DNA of 64,000 nucleotides from Bradyrhizobium arachidis (GTDB taxonomy: Bacteria; Pseudomonadota; Alphaproteobacteria; Rhizobiales; Xanthobacteraceae). Below, in pieces: positions 17,789-27,252 of this stretch. The notes below the pieces were generated by a model. The model saw only the letters and a list, made by a program, of their open reading frames with translations, was not told where the DNA came from and did not search any database. The DNA lies in NCBI RefSeq assembly GCF_015291705.1, contig NZ_CP030050.1:9177001-9241000 (forward strand), in the 5' to 3' direction. Numbering within the stretch: position 1 is the stretch's first letter; each line of letters starts with the position of its first letter. The position numbers and the translations under genes are program-made.

Positions 17789-19138
17789 TCAAACGCTCGA
17801 CACCGACGCAGCCTTCATCGTGGCCTCCGTTTCCGTGTCGACCTTGAAGCCCTTCGCGGACAAATCCCGGCCGAGGGTCTCGGGCAGCAAAAGAGAGGCG
17901 AGAATGAAGACGGCCGCAGCGGGAAGGGCCACCGCAACCATGCCGTTGAGAAGGCTTCCGCCGAAATGGGCGGCCGCAAGTGGCACGATCACAGGGGCTA
18001 TGCTGCCGAGCCCGCGACCTCCCATATAGAATGTAGACACCGCTGTCGCACGCAGGTTGACCGGATAGAGTTCCGAGATCCAGACGCCCGTCACACCCAG
18101 CGCGACGTTGCCAATGCCGAAGCCGATGTAGAGCCAGAACATCGGCCACTCAGTCTTCGATCCTACGTAGAGCTGGCTCCCCCACACAGCCATACCGACC
18201 AAAGACCCGACCCAGAACAGCGCGGGCACGAGGGCTCCGAAGCGGCGGCCAGCCCTGTCGTTGAAAAAGCCGTTCGCGAGGTAGCAAATGCCGCTTACCA
18301 CCGAGAGCAGAACGGCTGTCGTGCGAACGACATCACCTGGCGTATGCATATCGCGCAGCAGCAGTGTCGGAATAAAGGAGACTACGCTGTAGTAGCAGAG
18401 CATGTAGCTCATCAGCCATACGAAGGCGATGACGGTCTGCCGTGCCAGCCCATTGCGGAAGAGATCCGCAAGGGGAAGTGTGCGGGCTTCTGCGGTGACC
18501 TGACCGGCCTTGCGTTGCGCCTCATACTCCAGCCAGATCTTGGATTCAGGCATAAAGAAACGAATGAAGATGATCAGCAGGATGGGCACACCGCCACTCA
18601 GTAGGCCGATGCGCCAGCTCCACTCGTCGCTGAACGTCGCAATCAGCCAGATGCCAACGATTGAAGCCGTGGATGACGCGATCACGGCACAGCCTTGGAG
18701 CGCGGCCGCGCCCAAACCTCGGCTGCTCTTTTTCCAGGCCTCGTTGAAGAGCACCATGCCTACGCCATACTCGCCGCCAAGACCGATGCCCGTGATCAAC
18801 CGCAGCACGGCAAGCGACCAGTAATTCCATGCGAAGGCCGAAATGATCGCGGCAACCGAGAACAGCGCGATTGTGAGTTGAAGCGATGTCTTTCGGCCAA
18901 GTCGATCACCAACGATCCCAAACAGCGCGCCGCCAATGGCCGACCCGAACAATGTCAGAGCCTGCAGTGAACCGACCTCGGCCAACGATAGCGACATCGA
19001 CCGTTGGATCGCGGGCAAGAGAAACGGAAAGATCAGAACGTCGTAGAAGTCGAGAATGTAGCCCAGCATCGCCGAGATCATAATCGAATACCGTTGCCTC
19101 GCCGTGTAATCTTCCGAAGTTCCGATCGCCGTAGACAT
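17789..19138 (-). CDS. MFS transporter, probable nicotinate (or intermediate) uptake
   Basis: A 449-residue major facilitator with 12 predicted helices. The A-motif is GDRLGRKTSLQ between helices 2 and 3, a second copy is NDRAGRRFG in the C-half, and GLGGEYGVGMVL is characteristic of the AAHS/sugar-phosphate-like aromatic acid and metabolite transporters. It is the last gene of the nicotinate operon, 114 bases after nicX, so import of nicotinate or a hydroxylated derivative is the likely job. P. putida also has an MFS nicotinate transporter (NicT), but orthology was not tested. Confidence 0.8.
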   Translation of the reverse strand: MSTAIGTSEDYTARQRYSIMISAMLGYILDFYDVLIFPFLLPAIQRSMSLSLAEVGSLQALTLFGSAIGGALFGIVGDRLGRKTSLQLTIALFSVAAIISAFAWNYWSLAVLRLITGIGLGGEYGVGMVLFNEAWKKSSRGLGAAALQGCAVIASSTASIVGIWLIATFSDEWSWRIGLLSGGVPILLIIFIRFFMPESKIWLEYEAQRKAGQVTAEARTLPLADLFRNGLARQTVIAFVWLMSYMLCYYSVVSFIPTLLLRDMHTPGDVVRTTAVLLSVVSGICYLANGFFNDRAGRRFGALVPALFWVGSLVGMAVWGSQLYVGSKTEWPMFWLYIGFGIGNVALGVTGVWISELYPVNLRATAVSTFYMGGRGLGSIAPVIVPLAAAHFGGSLLNGMVAVALPAAAVFILASLLLPETLGRDLSAKGFKVDTETEATMKAASVSSV

Positions 19139-19252
19139 GTGGTGCGCTTCCCGTTGAGAGAACTGGACAATTGATGGTCGTTATCGAAACGCTTTCTGCG
19201 TCGTTGGGAGTCGCAAATGCGGCTCCGGGCACCGATTTTGATGCGCGGGGGC

Positions 19253-20305
19253 CTAGCGGCCCGGCGCTCTCAATTCCGGATAAGCAAAGTCGCCCTTGTC
19301 GAGGATGTGGATATCGTCGAGCCACAGGCTGCAGCCGCGAAGCGGGATATCCAAATGACACGGCGTGTCATTCGTACCGCCGAGCTCCGTGTTCGGCCCC
19401 GTCGAGAACAGGACGTTCCCGTAGAAGGAAAGCGCATTCATGATGTGCTCCGACGCGAGCTCCTGGGAGGCGGCGATGTGGTGCCAGGTGGCACGCTCGT
19501 TCGATCCCCAGCCGATATGCGAGATCGCCCAGCCGCGCGGATCGCCGAAACTGTCGATATAGTTTTTGATGAGGAGCGCGTCGGTGCCCTCGCCCTTGAG
19601 GTCGACGATATAACCGTCCTTCACGGTCAGCGTGACCGGCGACTGGATGTAACGCTTGAACGCGCAGAGGATGTCACCGGGCATCAGCACGACCGTGCCG
19701 TTGACCTCGCCATCAGTCGCCTGAGTGAAGGCAAAGCCTGACGGGAAATGATCCCAGCGCCCGGGCTCATCCGTGTATCCGTATTCGGAAATGACCGGGT
19801 ATTGCTTCAGGCCATAAGTTACGTCCGTTCCGCCGGGCGACGTGATCCGCATTTTGCTGGCCGACTGGAGGAGGGTTCGAGAAAGCTCCGTTCGCCGGCG
19901 CAGATCTTCGGTCGGGAACATCTTCTTGAGGATGTGGAACGGCTCCATCACGCGCAAGATGCGCGTGCCCGCTTCCTGAATTTCGGCTTGCTCGCGAGAG
20001 AACAGCAACCCCAGGAGATCGATCACCATGTCCACGCGCTTGAGCGTATCAATCGCCGGCTGGTTGCCCGTGAGCGCATGCCGGCCCTGCAGGCCCGAGA
20101 CCTTGCCCTGGCCGTATTTGGGCACGTTGAGATGAAATGTCGTTGCGCCGAGGCTCTGCGCGGCCAGCATGAAGGCCTGGGCGTATTCCTGCTGATCCTC
20201 GCCGCCGCTCAGGACCGCAACGACTTCGCCCTTCGTCACCTTGCAGAGTGTCAGCTCGGCCTTGAAGAGCTCGAGCATTTCAACATCAACGATTTGTCGG
20301 GGCAT
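19253..20305 (-). CDS. nicX: 2,5-dihydroxypyridine 5,6-dioxygenase
   Basis: A 350-residue non-heme Fe(II) dioxygenase that opens the ring of 2,5-dihydroxypyridine to N-formylmaleamate. The length equals P. putida NicX, and several blocks match from memory: EYGYTDEPGRWDHFPSGF, ISHIGWG, FSTGPNTELGG, and the metal-ligand segment PCHLDIPLR. In NicX the Fe ligands are a Glu and the His and Asp of HLD. ATG at 20305 (MPRQIVD) is used; a GTG two codons upstream is possible, and GGAG lies in between. It overlaps the end of nicD. Confidence 0.93.
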   Translation of the reverse strand: MPRQIVDVEMLELFKAELTLCKVTKGEVVAVLSGGEDQQEYAQAFMLAAQSLGATTFHLNVPKYGQGKVSGLQGRHALTGNQPAIDTLKRVDMVIDLLGLLFSREQAEIQEAGTRILRVMEPFHILKKMFPTEDLRRRTELSRTLLQSASKMRITSPGGTDVTYGLKQYPVISEYGYTDEPGRWDHFPSGFAFTQATDGEVNGTVVLMPGDILCAFKRYIQSPVTLTVKDGYIVDLKGEGTDALLIKNYIDSFGDPRGWAISHIGWGSNERATWHHIAASQELASEHIMNALSFYGNVLFSTGPNTELGGTNDTPCHLDIPLRGCSLWLDDIHILDKGDFAYPELRAPGR

Positions 20306-21176
20306 CTTCACTGATCTCCTGTTTGCCGCACTTAGACACGCGGCCTTCGAACCGATCGCGTGGTCGCGCTAGAAGCTCTTCGACGATCGAAAGGAAGCCC
20401 TCGGTATCGTCGATCTGCATTTGGTGACCCGCGCTTTCCAGCGTCCTGATCGCGATCGACGGCAGCAATCCGCGAATTTCCGCTTCATCTTCGGGTCGAA
20501 TGACCCCTCCCCGCCCGGCGACGATCAATGCGGTGGGAACGCCGAGATGGGCGAGGTCGCGATGAATGTCGTCGTGATGAAAGCCCTTGTGGCTCTCGAC
20601 GAGCGCACGCTCGTCGCAGGTATGCATCCACTCGGCCCGGGTGCGAATGTGCTGCTCGGGCCAGCGCGGAGCAGAGGGGCTTCGCAGCGCCGCGTCGGCT
20701 TCTCCGCGCTTCGCGCTTTGAAGCAATTTAAGAAGCGGTTCGACCGGAATCGGATAGGCGCGGCGTCCGGGACCGGAGACCGGCGGATCGACCAGTATCA
20801 GTTGCTCCATGGACGATGGCCGCCAACGCGCGGCGCGGATTCCGATGCGGCCGCCCATCGAGTGGCCCAGCAGCGTATAAGGGCCCATTCCAAGCGCTTC
20901 AGCGAACCCGATGAGGTCGGATGCGTATGCGTCGAGCGAATAATTGAGATGCGGGCCGCTTTCGGAAAGGCCGCGACCGCGGACATCGAGCACGAAAACG
21001 TCGTGTCCGGAGCACAGGCGTTCTGCGATGAAGGCCCATTGCGCCGCAGTCGTCGAGATGCCAGGGACAATGATGATCGCCGGCCCGGCCCCGCCGAACC
21101 GCAAATAATGCTGCCGAATGCCGTTGGCGTGCACATTGGCGCCGTAAAGCAATCCGGATGCCGCGGCGCCGCTCAC
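20286..21176 (-). CDS. nicD: N-formylmaleamate deformylase
   Basis: A 296-residue alpha/beta hydrolase that converts N-formylmaleamate to maleamate and formate. Nucleophile elbow GHSMGG (about 104-109), acid in LVDPPVSGPGRRAYP, and catalytic His in ESAGHQMQ. The LVDPPVSGPGRR segment is characteristic of NicD as I remember it. It starts with GTG overlapping the stop of nicF (GTGA). The C-terminus is about 25 residues longer than P. putida NicD, and this tail overlaps the start of nicX. Confidence 0.9.
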   Translation of the reverse strand: MSGAAASGLLYGANVHANGIRQHYLRFGGAGPAIIIVPGISTTAAQWAFIAERLCSGHDVFVLDVRGRGLSESGPHLNYSLDAYASDLIGFAEALGMGPYTLLGHSMGGRIGIRAARWRPSSMEQLILVDPPVSGPGRRAYPIPVEPLLKLLQSAKRGEADAALRSPSAPRWPEQHIRTRAEWMHTCDERALVESHKGFHHDDIHRDLAHLGVPTALIVAGRGGVIRPEDEAEIRGLLPSIAIRTLESAGHQMQIDDTEGFLSIVEELLARPRDRFEGRVSKCGKQEISEDAPTNR

Positions 21177-21889
21177 GTCTGCTGATCCTTTGTGTGGTCA
21201 TCCGACAGCGCGCGAAGCCGCTCGATGGCGACCTGCGTCGGCATGACATCGGCGTATTTGCTGGCGATATCGAACAGGTTGACGGCGTGGGACGTGGGCG
21301 AGCGGTCGTAGACCGCATCGCTCGGCACAATTGATTTGAAGTTCAGCGCGCACGCATCCACGACCGAGGCCCGCACGCAGCCGCTGGTCGTGCAGCCGGT
21401 CACCACCAGCGAGTCGACGCCGGCACCGATCAGATAGGTCGCAAGCGGAGTGCCGAAGAACGCGCTTGCCTGAGTTTTCGGCAGCAGCAACTCGCCGGGC
21501 TGCGGAGCCACCTCTCGGACGAAGTCGTAGCCCTCGGACGGGATCCGCATGATACCCGGGATCTTCGCGGAGAACGCGCCCTGGTCCTGGCCTACCTTCC
21601 GCGCGACATGCGGGAAGATCACCGGCCGTTCTTTCTCGCGAAACAACCGCACCAATTCGGCGATGTGTGCGATCGCATGCCAACCGGCCTCGCCGCAACT
21701 GGTGGGGTATTGCTTGATCGCGTCGCGGATCGGCATCGGCCGGTCGCCGACCGAACGATACTGCACGTCGATGACCAGCAATGCCGGTCGTCTGCCGAAT
21801 CCCGCCGCACCACCCAGCCCTGCGAGGGCATAGGTTTCGCGCTCGTCCAGCGGTATCACGTCGTCCCAGGGTTGCCTGGTGTCAGTCAC
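21173..21889 (-). CDS. nicF: Maleamate amidohydrolase
   Basis: A 238-residue isochorismatase-fold cysteine hydrolase that deaminates maleamate to maleate. The Asp-Lys-Cys triad is visible: LLVIDVQYR (Asp), LLPKTQASAF (Lys) and TTSGCVRAS (Cys). Start GTG at 21889 with GGAGCG upstream. Located between nicC and nicD in the operon. Confidence 0.9.
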   Translation of the reverse strand: MTDTRQPWDDVIPLDERETYALAGLGGAAGFGRRPALLVIDVQYRSVGDRPMPIRDAIKQYPTSCGEAGWHAIAHIAELVRLFREKERPVIFPHVARKVGQDQGAFSAKIPGIMRIPSEGYDFVREVAPQPGELLLPKTQASAFFGTPLATYLIGAGVDSLVVTGCTTSGCVRASVVDACALNFKSIVPSDAVYDRSPTSHAVNLFDIASKYADVMPTQVAIERLRALSDDHTKDQQT

Positions 21890-21922
21890 TGTTGCGCTCC
21901 AGAGGTCACAATCGTGAGCATG

Positions 21923-23134
21923 TCAGTGAAGCGGCGCGGTGGCCGCGTCGTACTGGTAGATCCAATCGTATCGCGCAGCCGTCGCGTCCGGTGCCCACTG
22001 GGTCTTGATGTAGTCACCCGCCGTTTCCGGCTTGCACAGCGCCTGGTTATGAAAGATCGGCAGCATGCCGGCCGCCGACTTTGCGACCTTGGTGGTGCGA
22101 TCGAGCCGCAGGCCCTGATACGTCTTGAATACCGCCGCGAGGTCATCGGGATTCTCCTCGAAGCAACGGGCGAGGACGGATGCATCCTCCAGGGCCATGT
22201 TCACGCCCTGCCCGAGGTACGGCAGCATCGAATGGCAGGCGTCGCCGAGCAGGGTGACGCATCCCTTCGACCACGTACCCAGCGACGGCCGCACGAACAG
22301 TCCCCACTTGTTCAGGGTATCCACATTCTTGACCAGTTCGATGATGTCCGGATGCCAGCCCTCGAAGTCCTTCAGGCATTCCTCGACAGAACCCTTCTCC
22401 GACCAGGATTCGAGGAGCCAGTCGTCATGGTCGACCTGGCCCGAAAAGGTCATCATGACGGTGTTCTGCCAACGGACCGGATAGGCAGTGACATGAGCGG
22501 TGGGTCCGATCCAGGTTGCCACCTCGGGTTCGCGCTGATGCGGCGCAAGGCGGTCGACGGGCACGAGACCACGCCAGGCGATGGCCTTCGTGTACTCGCT
22601 CTCGATGTTGCCGATGAGGCCAAGACGGACCTTCGAATGCGCACCGTCAGCGCCGATCAGCGCGCGCCCTTCGACTTCGGAGCCGTCAGCAAGCTTGGCC
22701 CGAACCCCTTCGTCGTCTTGACTGAACCCGACAACGTGGGCGCTCAGATGAATGGCGCCCGGCTTCAACTCGCGCACGCCGTCGACGAGAATCTTCAGCA
22801 GGTGAGCACGGAGCAGCAGATAGGGCTGATTGCGCGCCGCGTCGGAGCTGCGGTTGTAGAGGGGCCACCTATCACCGGTGTTCCAGAGCCGGATCGAGCG
22901 TCGCTCGGCCGCGATGCAGTTCTGCTCGACCTGTTCGGTGAGGCCGAGATCCCGAAGAACGCGCACGCCGTTCATGGAGATCCAAAGGCCGGCTCCGACC
23001 TCGCGCAACTCGGACGCTTGCTCAAATACGTCACAATCGATGCCGCGACGAAGCAGCGAAAGCGCCATCGCCAAGCCGCCGATGCCGGCGCCGGCAATGA
23101 GGACACTCGATTTACTGACCTGTTCAAGAGTCAT
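21923..23134 (-). CDS. nicC: 6-hydroxynicotinate 3-monooxygenase
   Basis: A 403-residue FAD-dependent aromatic hydroxylase of the salicylate/p-hydroxybenzoate hydroxylase class. It decarboxylatively hydroxylates 6-hydroxynicotinate to 2,5-dihydroxypyridine with NADH. N-terminal dinucleotide motif GAGIGGLAMA (about 14-23), DG-type motif IGADGAHSKVR, and GDACHSMLPYLGQGVNMALEDA region near residue 290. The start MTLEQVSK at 23134 has TTTGGAG eight bases upstream; an earlier in-frame ATG at 23152 is less likely. Context (nicX, nicD, nicF) supports the specific assignment. Confidence 0.9.
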   Translation of the reverse strand: MTLEQVSKSSVLIAGAGIGGLAMALSLLRRGIDCDVFEQASELREVGAGLWISMNGVRVLRDLGLTEQVEQNCIAAERRSIRLWNTGDRWPLYNRSSDAARNQPYLLLRAHLLKILVDGVRELKPGAIHLSAHVVGFSQDDEGVRAKLADGSEVEGRALIGADGAHSKVRLGLIGNIESEYTKAIAWRGLVPVDRLAPHQREPEVATWIGPTAHVTAYPVRWQNTVMMTFSGQVDHDDWLLESWSEKGSVEECLKDFEGWHPDIIELVKNVDTLNKWGLFVRPSLGTWSKGCVTLLGDACHSMLPYLGQGVNMALEDASVLARCFEENPDDLAAVFKTYQGLRLDRTTKVAKSAAGMLPIFHNQALCKPETAGDYIKTQWAPDATAARYDWIYQYDAATAPLH

Positions 23135-23171
23135 GATATCTCCAAACGACATTGCGCTATCTTGCGACGGG

Positions 23172-23660
23172 CTAGGCGGCGTCTTCGGAGACTTGCTCGG
23201 CGGCAAGGCTCCTTACGGCCTCGAAAATTTTGGTGTATCCGGTGCAGCGGCAGAGGTTGCCGTACAGGTAGTGACGGATTTCTTCGTCAGTCGGGTGCGG
23301 CGTCGCCTTCAGCAACGCTGTGACAGCCATAATGAAGCCCGGCGTGCAGAAGCCGCACTGAAGGCCGCCGTGAAGCACGAACGCCTTCTGAATCCGCGAT
23401 AGGCCCTCGGGCGGCGTTACGCCCTCGATCGTCGTGACCTCCCGCTGATCGACATCGACGGCGAGCGTGGTGCAACTTGATATCGGCTCACCGTCGAGCA
23501 GAACGGTGCAGGCGCCGCACACCTCCATGTCACAGGAGCGCTTTGTCCCCTTCAGGCCAAGGCGATCCCGGATCAGGTCGATCAATAGCGTATGGGCAGG
23601 AACGTCGATCGCGATCGCTTGGCCGTTCAGCGAGAACGAAATGGGCAGCACATGTGTCAT
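23172..23660 (-). CDS. Nicotinate dehydrogenase-type molybdenum hydroxylase, [2Fe-2S] subunit
   Basis: A 162-residue small subunit of the xanthine-oxidase family carrying two [2Fe-2S] clusters. The plant-type cluster motif is CDMEVCGACTVLLDG with a later Cys in SSCTTL; the second cluster has CGFCTPG and CRCTGY. It passes electrons from the Mo cofactor to FAD. The start MTHVLPIS at 23660 lies one base after the FAD-subunit stop. The equivalent protein in P. putida is NicA, but there the partner lacks a FAD subunit. Confidence 0.9.
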   Translation of the reverse strand: MTHVLPISFSLNGQAIAIDVPAHTLLIDLIRDRLGLKGTKRSCDMEVCGACTVLLDGEPISSCTTLAVDVDQREVTTIEGVTPPEGLSRIQKAFVLHGGLQCGFCTPGFIMAVTALLKATPHPTDEEIRHYLYGNLCRCTGYTKIFEAVRSLAAEQVSEDAA

Positions 23661-23661
23661 T

Positions 23662-24531
23662 TCACGCGCTCCCGCCTGCGGCGATGGCCTCTTCGGCGTT
23701 TCGCAGAAGCAAGACACCTGCAAGGTGGCGCTTATAGTCGGCGCCGCCATGCCGATCCTCGTTGACTTCAAGCTCATCCAGCGCCGTGGGGAGCACCGCC
23801 TCGATAGCCGGGCGGACTTCGGCGACCGATATGCCCTGGAGGGCGTCTTCGACGGCCTTCAAAGGCTGAGGTCGCGAACCGAGCGCTCCGACCCGCACGC
23901 GGGCGCTGTTGATTGTCCTCTCGCCGGCGCCTAGCGACCAGGCCATCGCGACATTCACCGAGGGCCTCTCACCATGCTTGAACCGCCGATAGGTCACCGG
24001 TCCGGTCGGGCGCGAAAACGCAATGACTGCCAGAAGCTCATCCGGCTCCCGCACCGTTTCCAGCTCACTCCGGATGAAATCGTCAGCGTGAACGATACGC
24101 GTACCGCTGGGGCCATTGAGCACCAGCCGTGCGTCCAAGGCCGCGAGCATCGTCGGCGGATCGGCGTGCGGCTCTCCGAAGCACAGATTGCCTCCGATCG
24201 TTCCGACGCTACGGACCCTGACGTTCGCGACGTTGGCACAGAGCGAGGACAGCGCCGGCACGTGCTCGCGAATAACAGGATCGCTGGCGATCTTCCTGTG
24301 CGTACAGCGCGCACCGATTTCGATGTCATTCGCATCGTTCAGAGCAATGCGATCAAGTCCGGGGATTCCCTTGATGTCGATAAGCCGACCCGTATGGATG
24401 ACGCGCATCTTCATCGCCAGCAGCAGTTCGGTTCCGCCGGAGTAGAACATGCCGTCGTCGGACTCCCCGACCGCATTTACGGCGTCGGCGATCGTCGAAG
24501 GCCTCTCGAATTCGAAGGGTGACGGCAGCAT
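23662..24531 (-). CDS. Molybdenum hydroxylase FAD-binding (medium) subunit
   Basis: A 289-residue CO-dehydrogenase/xanthine-dehydrogenase FAD subunit. FAD-binding segments are MFYSGGTELLLAMKM (about 28-42) and NVRVRSVGTIGGNLCFGEPHADPP (about 103-126). It accepts electrons from the iron-sulfur subunit and passes them to NAD or another acceptor. Its presence makes this a three-subunit hydroxylase, in contrast to the Pseudomonas NicAB enzyme, which uses cytochrome c domains. Confidence 0.9.
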   Translation of the reverse strand: MLPSPFEFERPSTIADAVNAVGESDDGMFYSGGTELLLAMKMRVIHTGRLIDIKGIPGLDRIALNDANDIEIGARCTHRKIASDPVIREHVPALSSLCANVANVRVRSVGTIGGNLCFGEPHADPPTMLAALDARLVLNGPSGTRIVHADDFIRSELETVREPDELLAVIAFSRPTGPVTYRRFKHGERPSVNVAMAWSLGAGERTINSARVRVGALGSRPQPLKAVEDALQGISVAEVRPAIEAVLPTALDELEVNEDRHGGADYKRHLAGVLLLRNAEEAIAAGGSA

Positions 24532-24533
24532 GA

Positions 24534-24983
24534 TCAGGCGGCGCCCAGCATTTCTTTGAGCCGCTTCTCGAACTCCTCGAAGTTCTGATCGACGCGGCGC
24601 TTGATGACGCCGAACCCCATAGTCGCGAGGCGGCCTTGCACGTCCACCTTCGCGTCCACGGCGAATGTGGACCCTGCCCCTTCCGGCGTCACGGTCACGT
24701 CGAGAACAACCGCCAGCCTCGTCCCCGTGATCTTGTCGCGACCCGTGGCGCGCGTGCGGACGTGAGACGGCTCCGTTATCGATTCAACGATGATGTCGGC
24801 CGGGACCTCGACCTTGAAAGGGCCGATCTTCTGTTTGACGGTCGCTTTGTAAGTCGCAAGCCGCTCGATTTCCTCGACGTTTTCGCAGCCGGGGATGCAA
24901 CCCGATATGCGAGGGACGTCGAGCAGCGTGCTCCAAAGCTCCGCCGGCGTCGCTGGCACCACCATCGACATATTGAATTCCAT
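24534..24983 (-). CDS. CoxG-family SRPBCC protein of Mo-hydroxylase operons
   Basis: A 149-residue START/SRPBCC-fold protein opening MEFNMSMVVPATPAELW, with CIPGCENVE (about 30-38) typical of CoxG. In CO dehydrogenase operons CoxG is implicated in enzyme recruitment to the membrane or maturation. It sits between the Mo and FAD subunit genes with gaps of 4 and 2 bases, so it is stoichiometrically co-expressed. The exact role in this hydroxylase is unknown. Confidence 0.85.
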   Translation of the reverse strand: MEFNMSMVVPATPAELWSTLLDVPRISGCIPGCENVEEIERLATYKATVKQKIGPFKVEVPADIIVESITEPSHVRTRATGRDKITGTRLAVVLDVTVTPEGAGSTFAVDAKVDVQGRLATMGFGVIKRRVDQNFEEFEKRLKEMLGAA

Positions 24984-24987
24984 GACT

Positions 24988-27252
24988 TCAGCTCCTCTTC
25001 TGCAGGGCGCGCCATACCTTTTCGGGCGTCATTGGTAGGTCGGGGATCCGAATGCCGTAGGTGGAGAACAGCGCGTTGGCGATCGCCGGCGCGACCGGGA
25101 GGATTGCTCCCTCGCCCATTCCCTTGGCGCCGCCTGGACCAGGTCCGTCGCCGTTTTCGACAAGGATGGTGTCAAACACGGGCGGAACGTCGGAGATGCG
25201 CGGGATCGAATAATCGATCGGCGTTGCATTGATGGGCTGGCCATCCTCGAACTCGAGCACTTCATAAAGCGCGTGTCCGAGGCCCATGATGGCAGCCCCC
25301 TCGTCCTGCCCTTCCGCGGCGACGCGATTGATCACGCGACCGACGTCAGCGGCGCTGGCATATCGAGGGACATGGATCTCGCCGGTGTCTTCATCGACAA
25401 CGATTTCAACAAGGCCCGCGGAAGTCTCCCAGAACAGAGGGGACTCGACCAGGGCGCCCTTCTTCGAGCGCGGCGTAATCGCGCCGCGGCCGACGACCTC
25501 TCCCGAGTCGACACCCAGCGTGCGGTGAAAAATCTGATGAAAAGTGAGAACCTCTGATCCGGTCGAGACACCACCCTCAACGAGCGACAGGCTCTCCCGG
25601 GGAAGCTCCCAGACGTCAGCGACCATTTCGAGGATCTGATCAGCCGCGTCGAGTGCTGCATTTTCGACCGAAAGGCCGACGACCACGGTCGATCGGCTTG
25701 CGCCTGTGCCCCAATCGTAAGGAGCGACGGCCGTATCGGTGCGCAAGACGGTTACCGCGGAGGCCGGCTGCTTCAAGGTCTGCGCCGCGATCCGCCCCAT
25801 GGTCGCGTGCGCTCCCTGGCCGACTTCGATGCTGGAGACCGAAACGAGGATCGACCCGTCGATCTTGAGACGTACGATCGCGTTGCTGATCGGCGTATTG
25901 GCCGGATCGGTTGCGGCGACTGCCAGTCCACGCGCCTGCCGGTTGGACGCCTTCACCTCCGATGCGAACGACTGGGTTACCCGGCCCATCAGCTCGCTCA
26001 TATCCATATCGAGCGCCCGCAAATCGGGTCGGATGCGTTCACCGCGGGACGCCAGGTTCAGCAACCGAAACTCAGCCGGATCCATGCCGATTGCCGCGGC
26101 GACATTATCCATGTGCGATTCTTTGGCCCAAACAGCTTGCGGCCCCCCGATCGAGCGGAATGCTGCACCTGGAACGGTGTTCGTGTAGACCGCGCATGCC
26201 TCGAGGCGCAGATTGGGCACCACGTAAGGGCCCATGATGCGATTTGCCGATTTCGTGGCGACGGCTGAGCCTGTGTCGGAATATGCCCCTCCATCGAGCA
26301 GCAGTTTGGCGCTCTTGGCGAGGATCCGTCCCTTGGCATCCACAGCCGTTCGAATCGTGATGTCGGCGCCCAGCCTTCGGCAGGTGAGCATTGATTCAGT
26401 CATGGACTGCGCAACGCGAACCGGGCGCTGCACCTTCCACGATGCAGCGGCAACCAAAGGCTCGATCTTCACCGAGGCCTTGCCGCCAAATCCTCCGCCG
26501 ACAAACGGAACGATCACGCGGACCTTGGCCAACTGCAGTCCGTAGAGCCGCGACAGCACCTTCTGAACAGCGGTCGGCGTTTGTGCACCTGCCCAGACCG
26601 TCAGGGAGTCCACCTGGAAATCCGCAATGACCGTATGCGGCTCCATTGCGAAGTGAGAAATCGCCGGGAAGGTGAAACGGTCTTCGTGGATGTAGGCCGC
26701 GGCCGCCTCCGCAGCGTCAACGTCTCCGACGTTGTTCCGGTAGGTGTGGAATATATTGCTGTTCTGGGTCGGCCGGGCCCCGCCTTTGAAATAGAAGTCT
26801 TCGAGGTTTTCGTGGCGCTCATGGATGAGCGGAGCATCTTCCGCCAGGGCTTCCCGGATGGTCGTTGCGCGCGGAAGCTCGTCGTATTCCACATCGACCA
26901 GTTCTGCGGCGTTTTCTGCGATCTCGATTGTCTCCGCGATCACCACGGCGACGGGTTCGCCCACATATCTCACGCGGTCGGTCGCAATGATCGGCCGGTC
27001 TTTAAGCACAACGCCCCAGTTACCGAACGAGGCGACGTCTTCGCCGATTAGCACGTCCACAACGCCGTCCATGGCCCGCGCAACGCGCGAATCGATCGAA
27101 GCGATGCGGGCATGAATGGCTGGCGAGCGAACCACAAACCCATGCAGCATCCCCGGAACCGTCAGGTCGGTAACGTACTCGGCGCGTCCCGTAACCTTTT
27201 CGATCAGGTCGGGCCGAACGGAACTCATGTTGTCAATCGCCGACATACGCAT
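24988..27252 (-). CDS. Molybdopterin-binding large subunit of nicotinate dehydrogenase-type hydroxylase
   Basis: A 754-residue aldehyde oxidase/xanthine dehydrogenase large subunit. Features are GRAEYVTDL near the start, the Mo-cofactor loop GGGFGGK (about 251-257), the GAAFRSIGGPQ substrate/cofactor loop, GQGAHATMG, and the catalytic Glu in GAKGMGEGAI near the C-terminus. It would hydroxylate nicotinate at C6 to 6-hydroxynicotinate. First gene of the nine-gene minus-strand operon. Either ATG at 27252 or ATG at 27246 could be the start. Functional assignment rests on the operon context rather than a diagnostic residue. Confidence 0.88.
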   Translation of the reverse strand: MRMSAIDNMSSVRPDLIEKVTGRAEYVTDLTVPGMLHGFVVRSPAIHARIASIDSRVARAMDGVVDVLIGEDVASFGNWGVVLKDRPIIATDRVRYVGEPVAVVIAETIEIAENAAELVDVEYDELPRATTIREALAEDAPLIHERHENLEDFYFKGGARPTQNSNIFHTYRNNVGDVDAAEAAAAYIHEDRFTFPAISHFAMEPHTVIADFQVDSLTVWAGAQTPTAVQKVLSRLYGLQLAKVRVIVPFVGGGFGGKASVKIEPLVAAASWKVQRPVRVAQSMTESMLTCRRLGADITIRTAVDAKGRILAKSAKLLLDGGAYSDTGSAVATKSANRIMGPYVVPNLRLEACAVYTNTVPGAAFRSIGGPQAVWAKESHMDNVAAAIGMDPAEFRLLNLASRGERIRPDLRALDMDMSELMGRVTQSFASEVKASNRQARGLAVAATDPANTPISNAIVRLKIDGSILVSVSSIEVGQGAHATMGRIAAQTLKQPASAVTVLRTDTAVAPYDWGTGASRSTVVVGLSVENAALDAADQILEMVADVWELPRESLSLVEGGVSTGSEVLTFHQIFHRTLGVDSGEVVGRGAITPRSKKGALVESPLFWETSAGLVEIVVDEDTGEIHVPRYASAADVGRVINRVAAEGQDEGAAIMGLGHALYEVLEFEDGQPINATPIDYSIPRISDVPPVFDTILVENGDGPGPGGAKGMGEGAILPVAPAIANALFSTYGIRIPDLPMTPEKVWRALQKRS

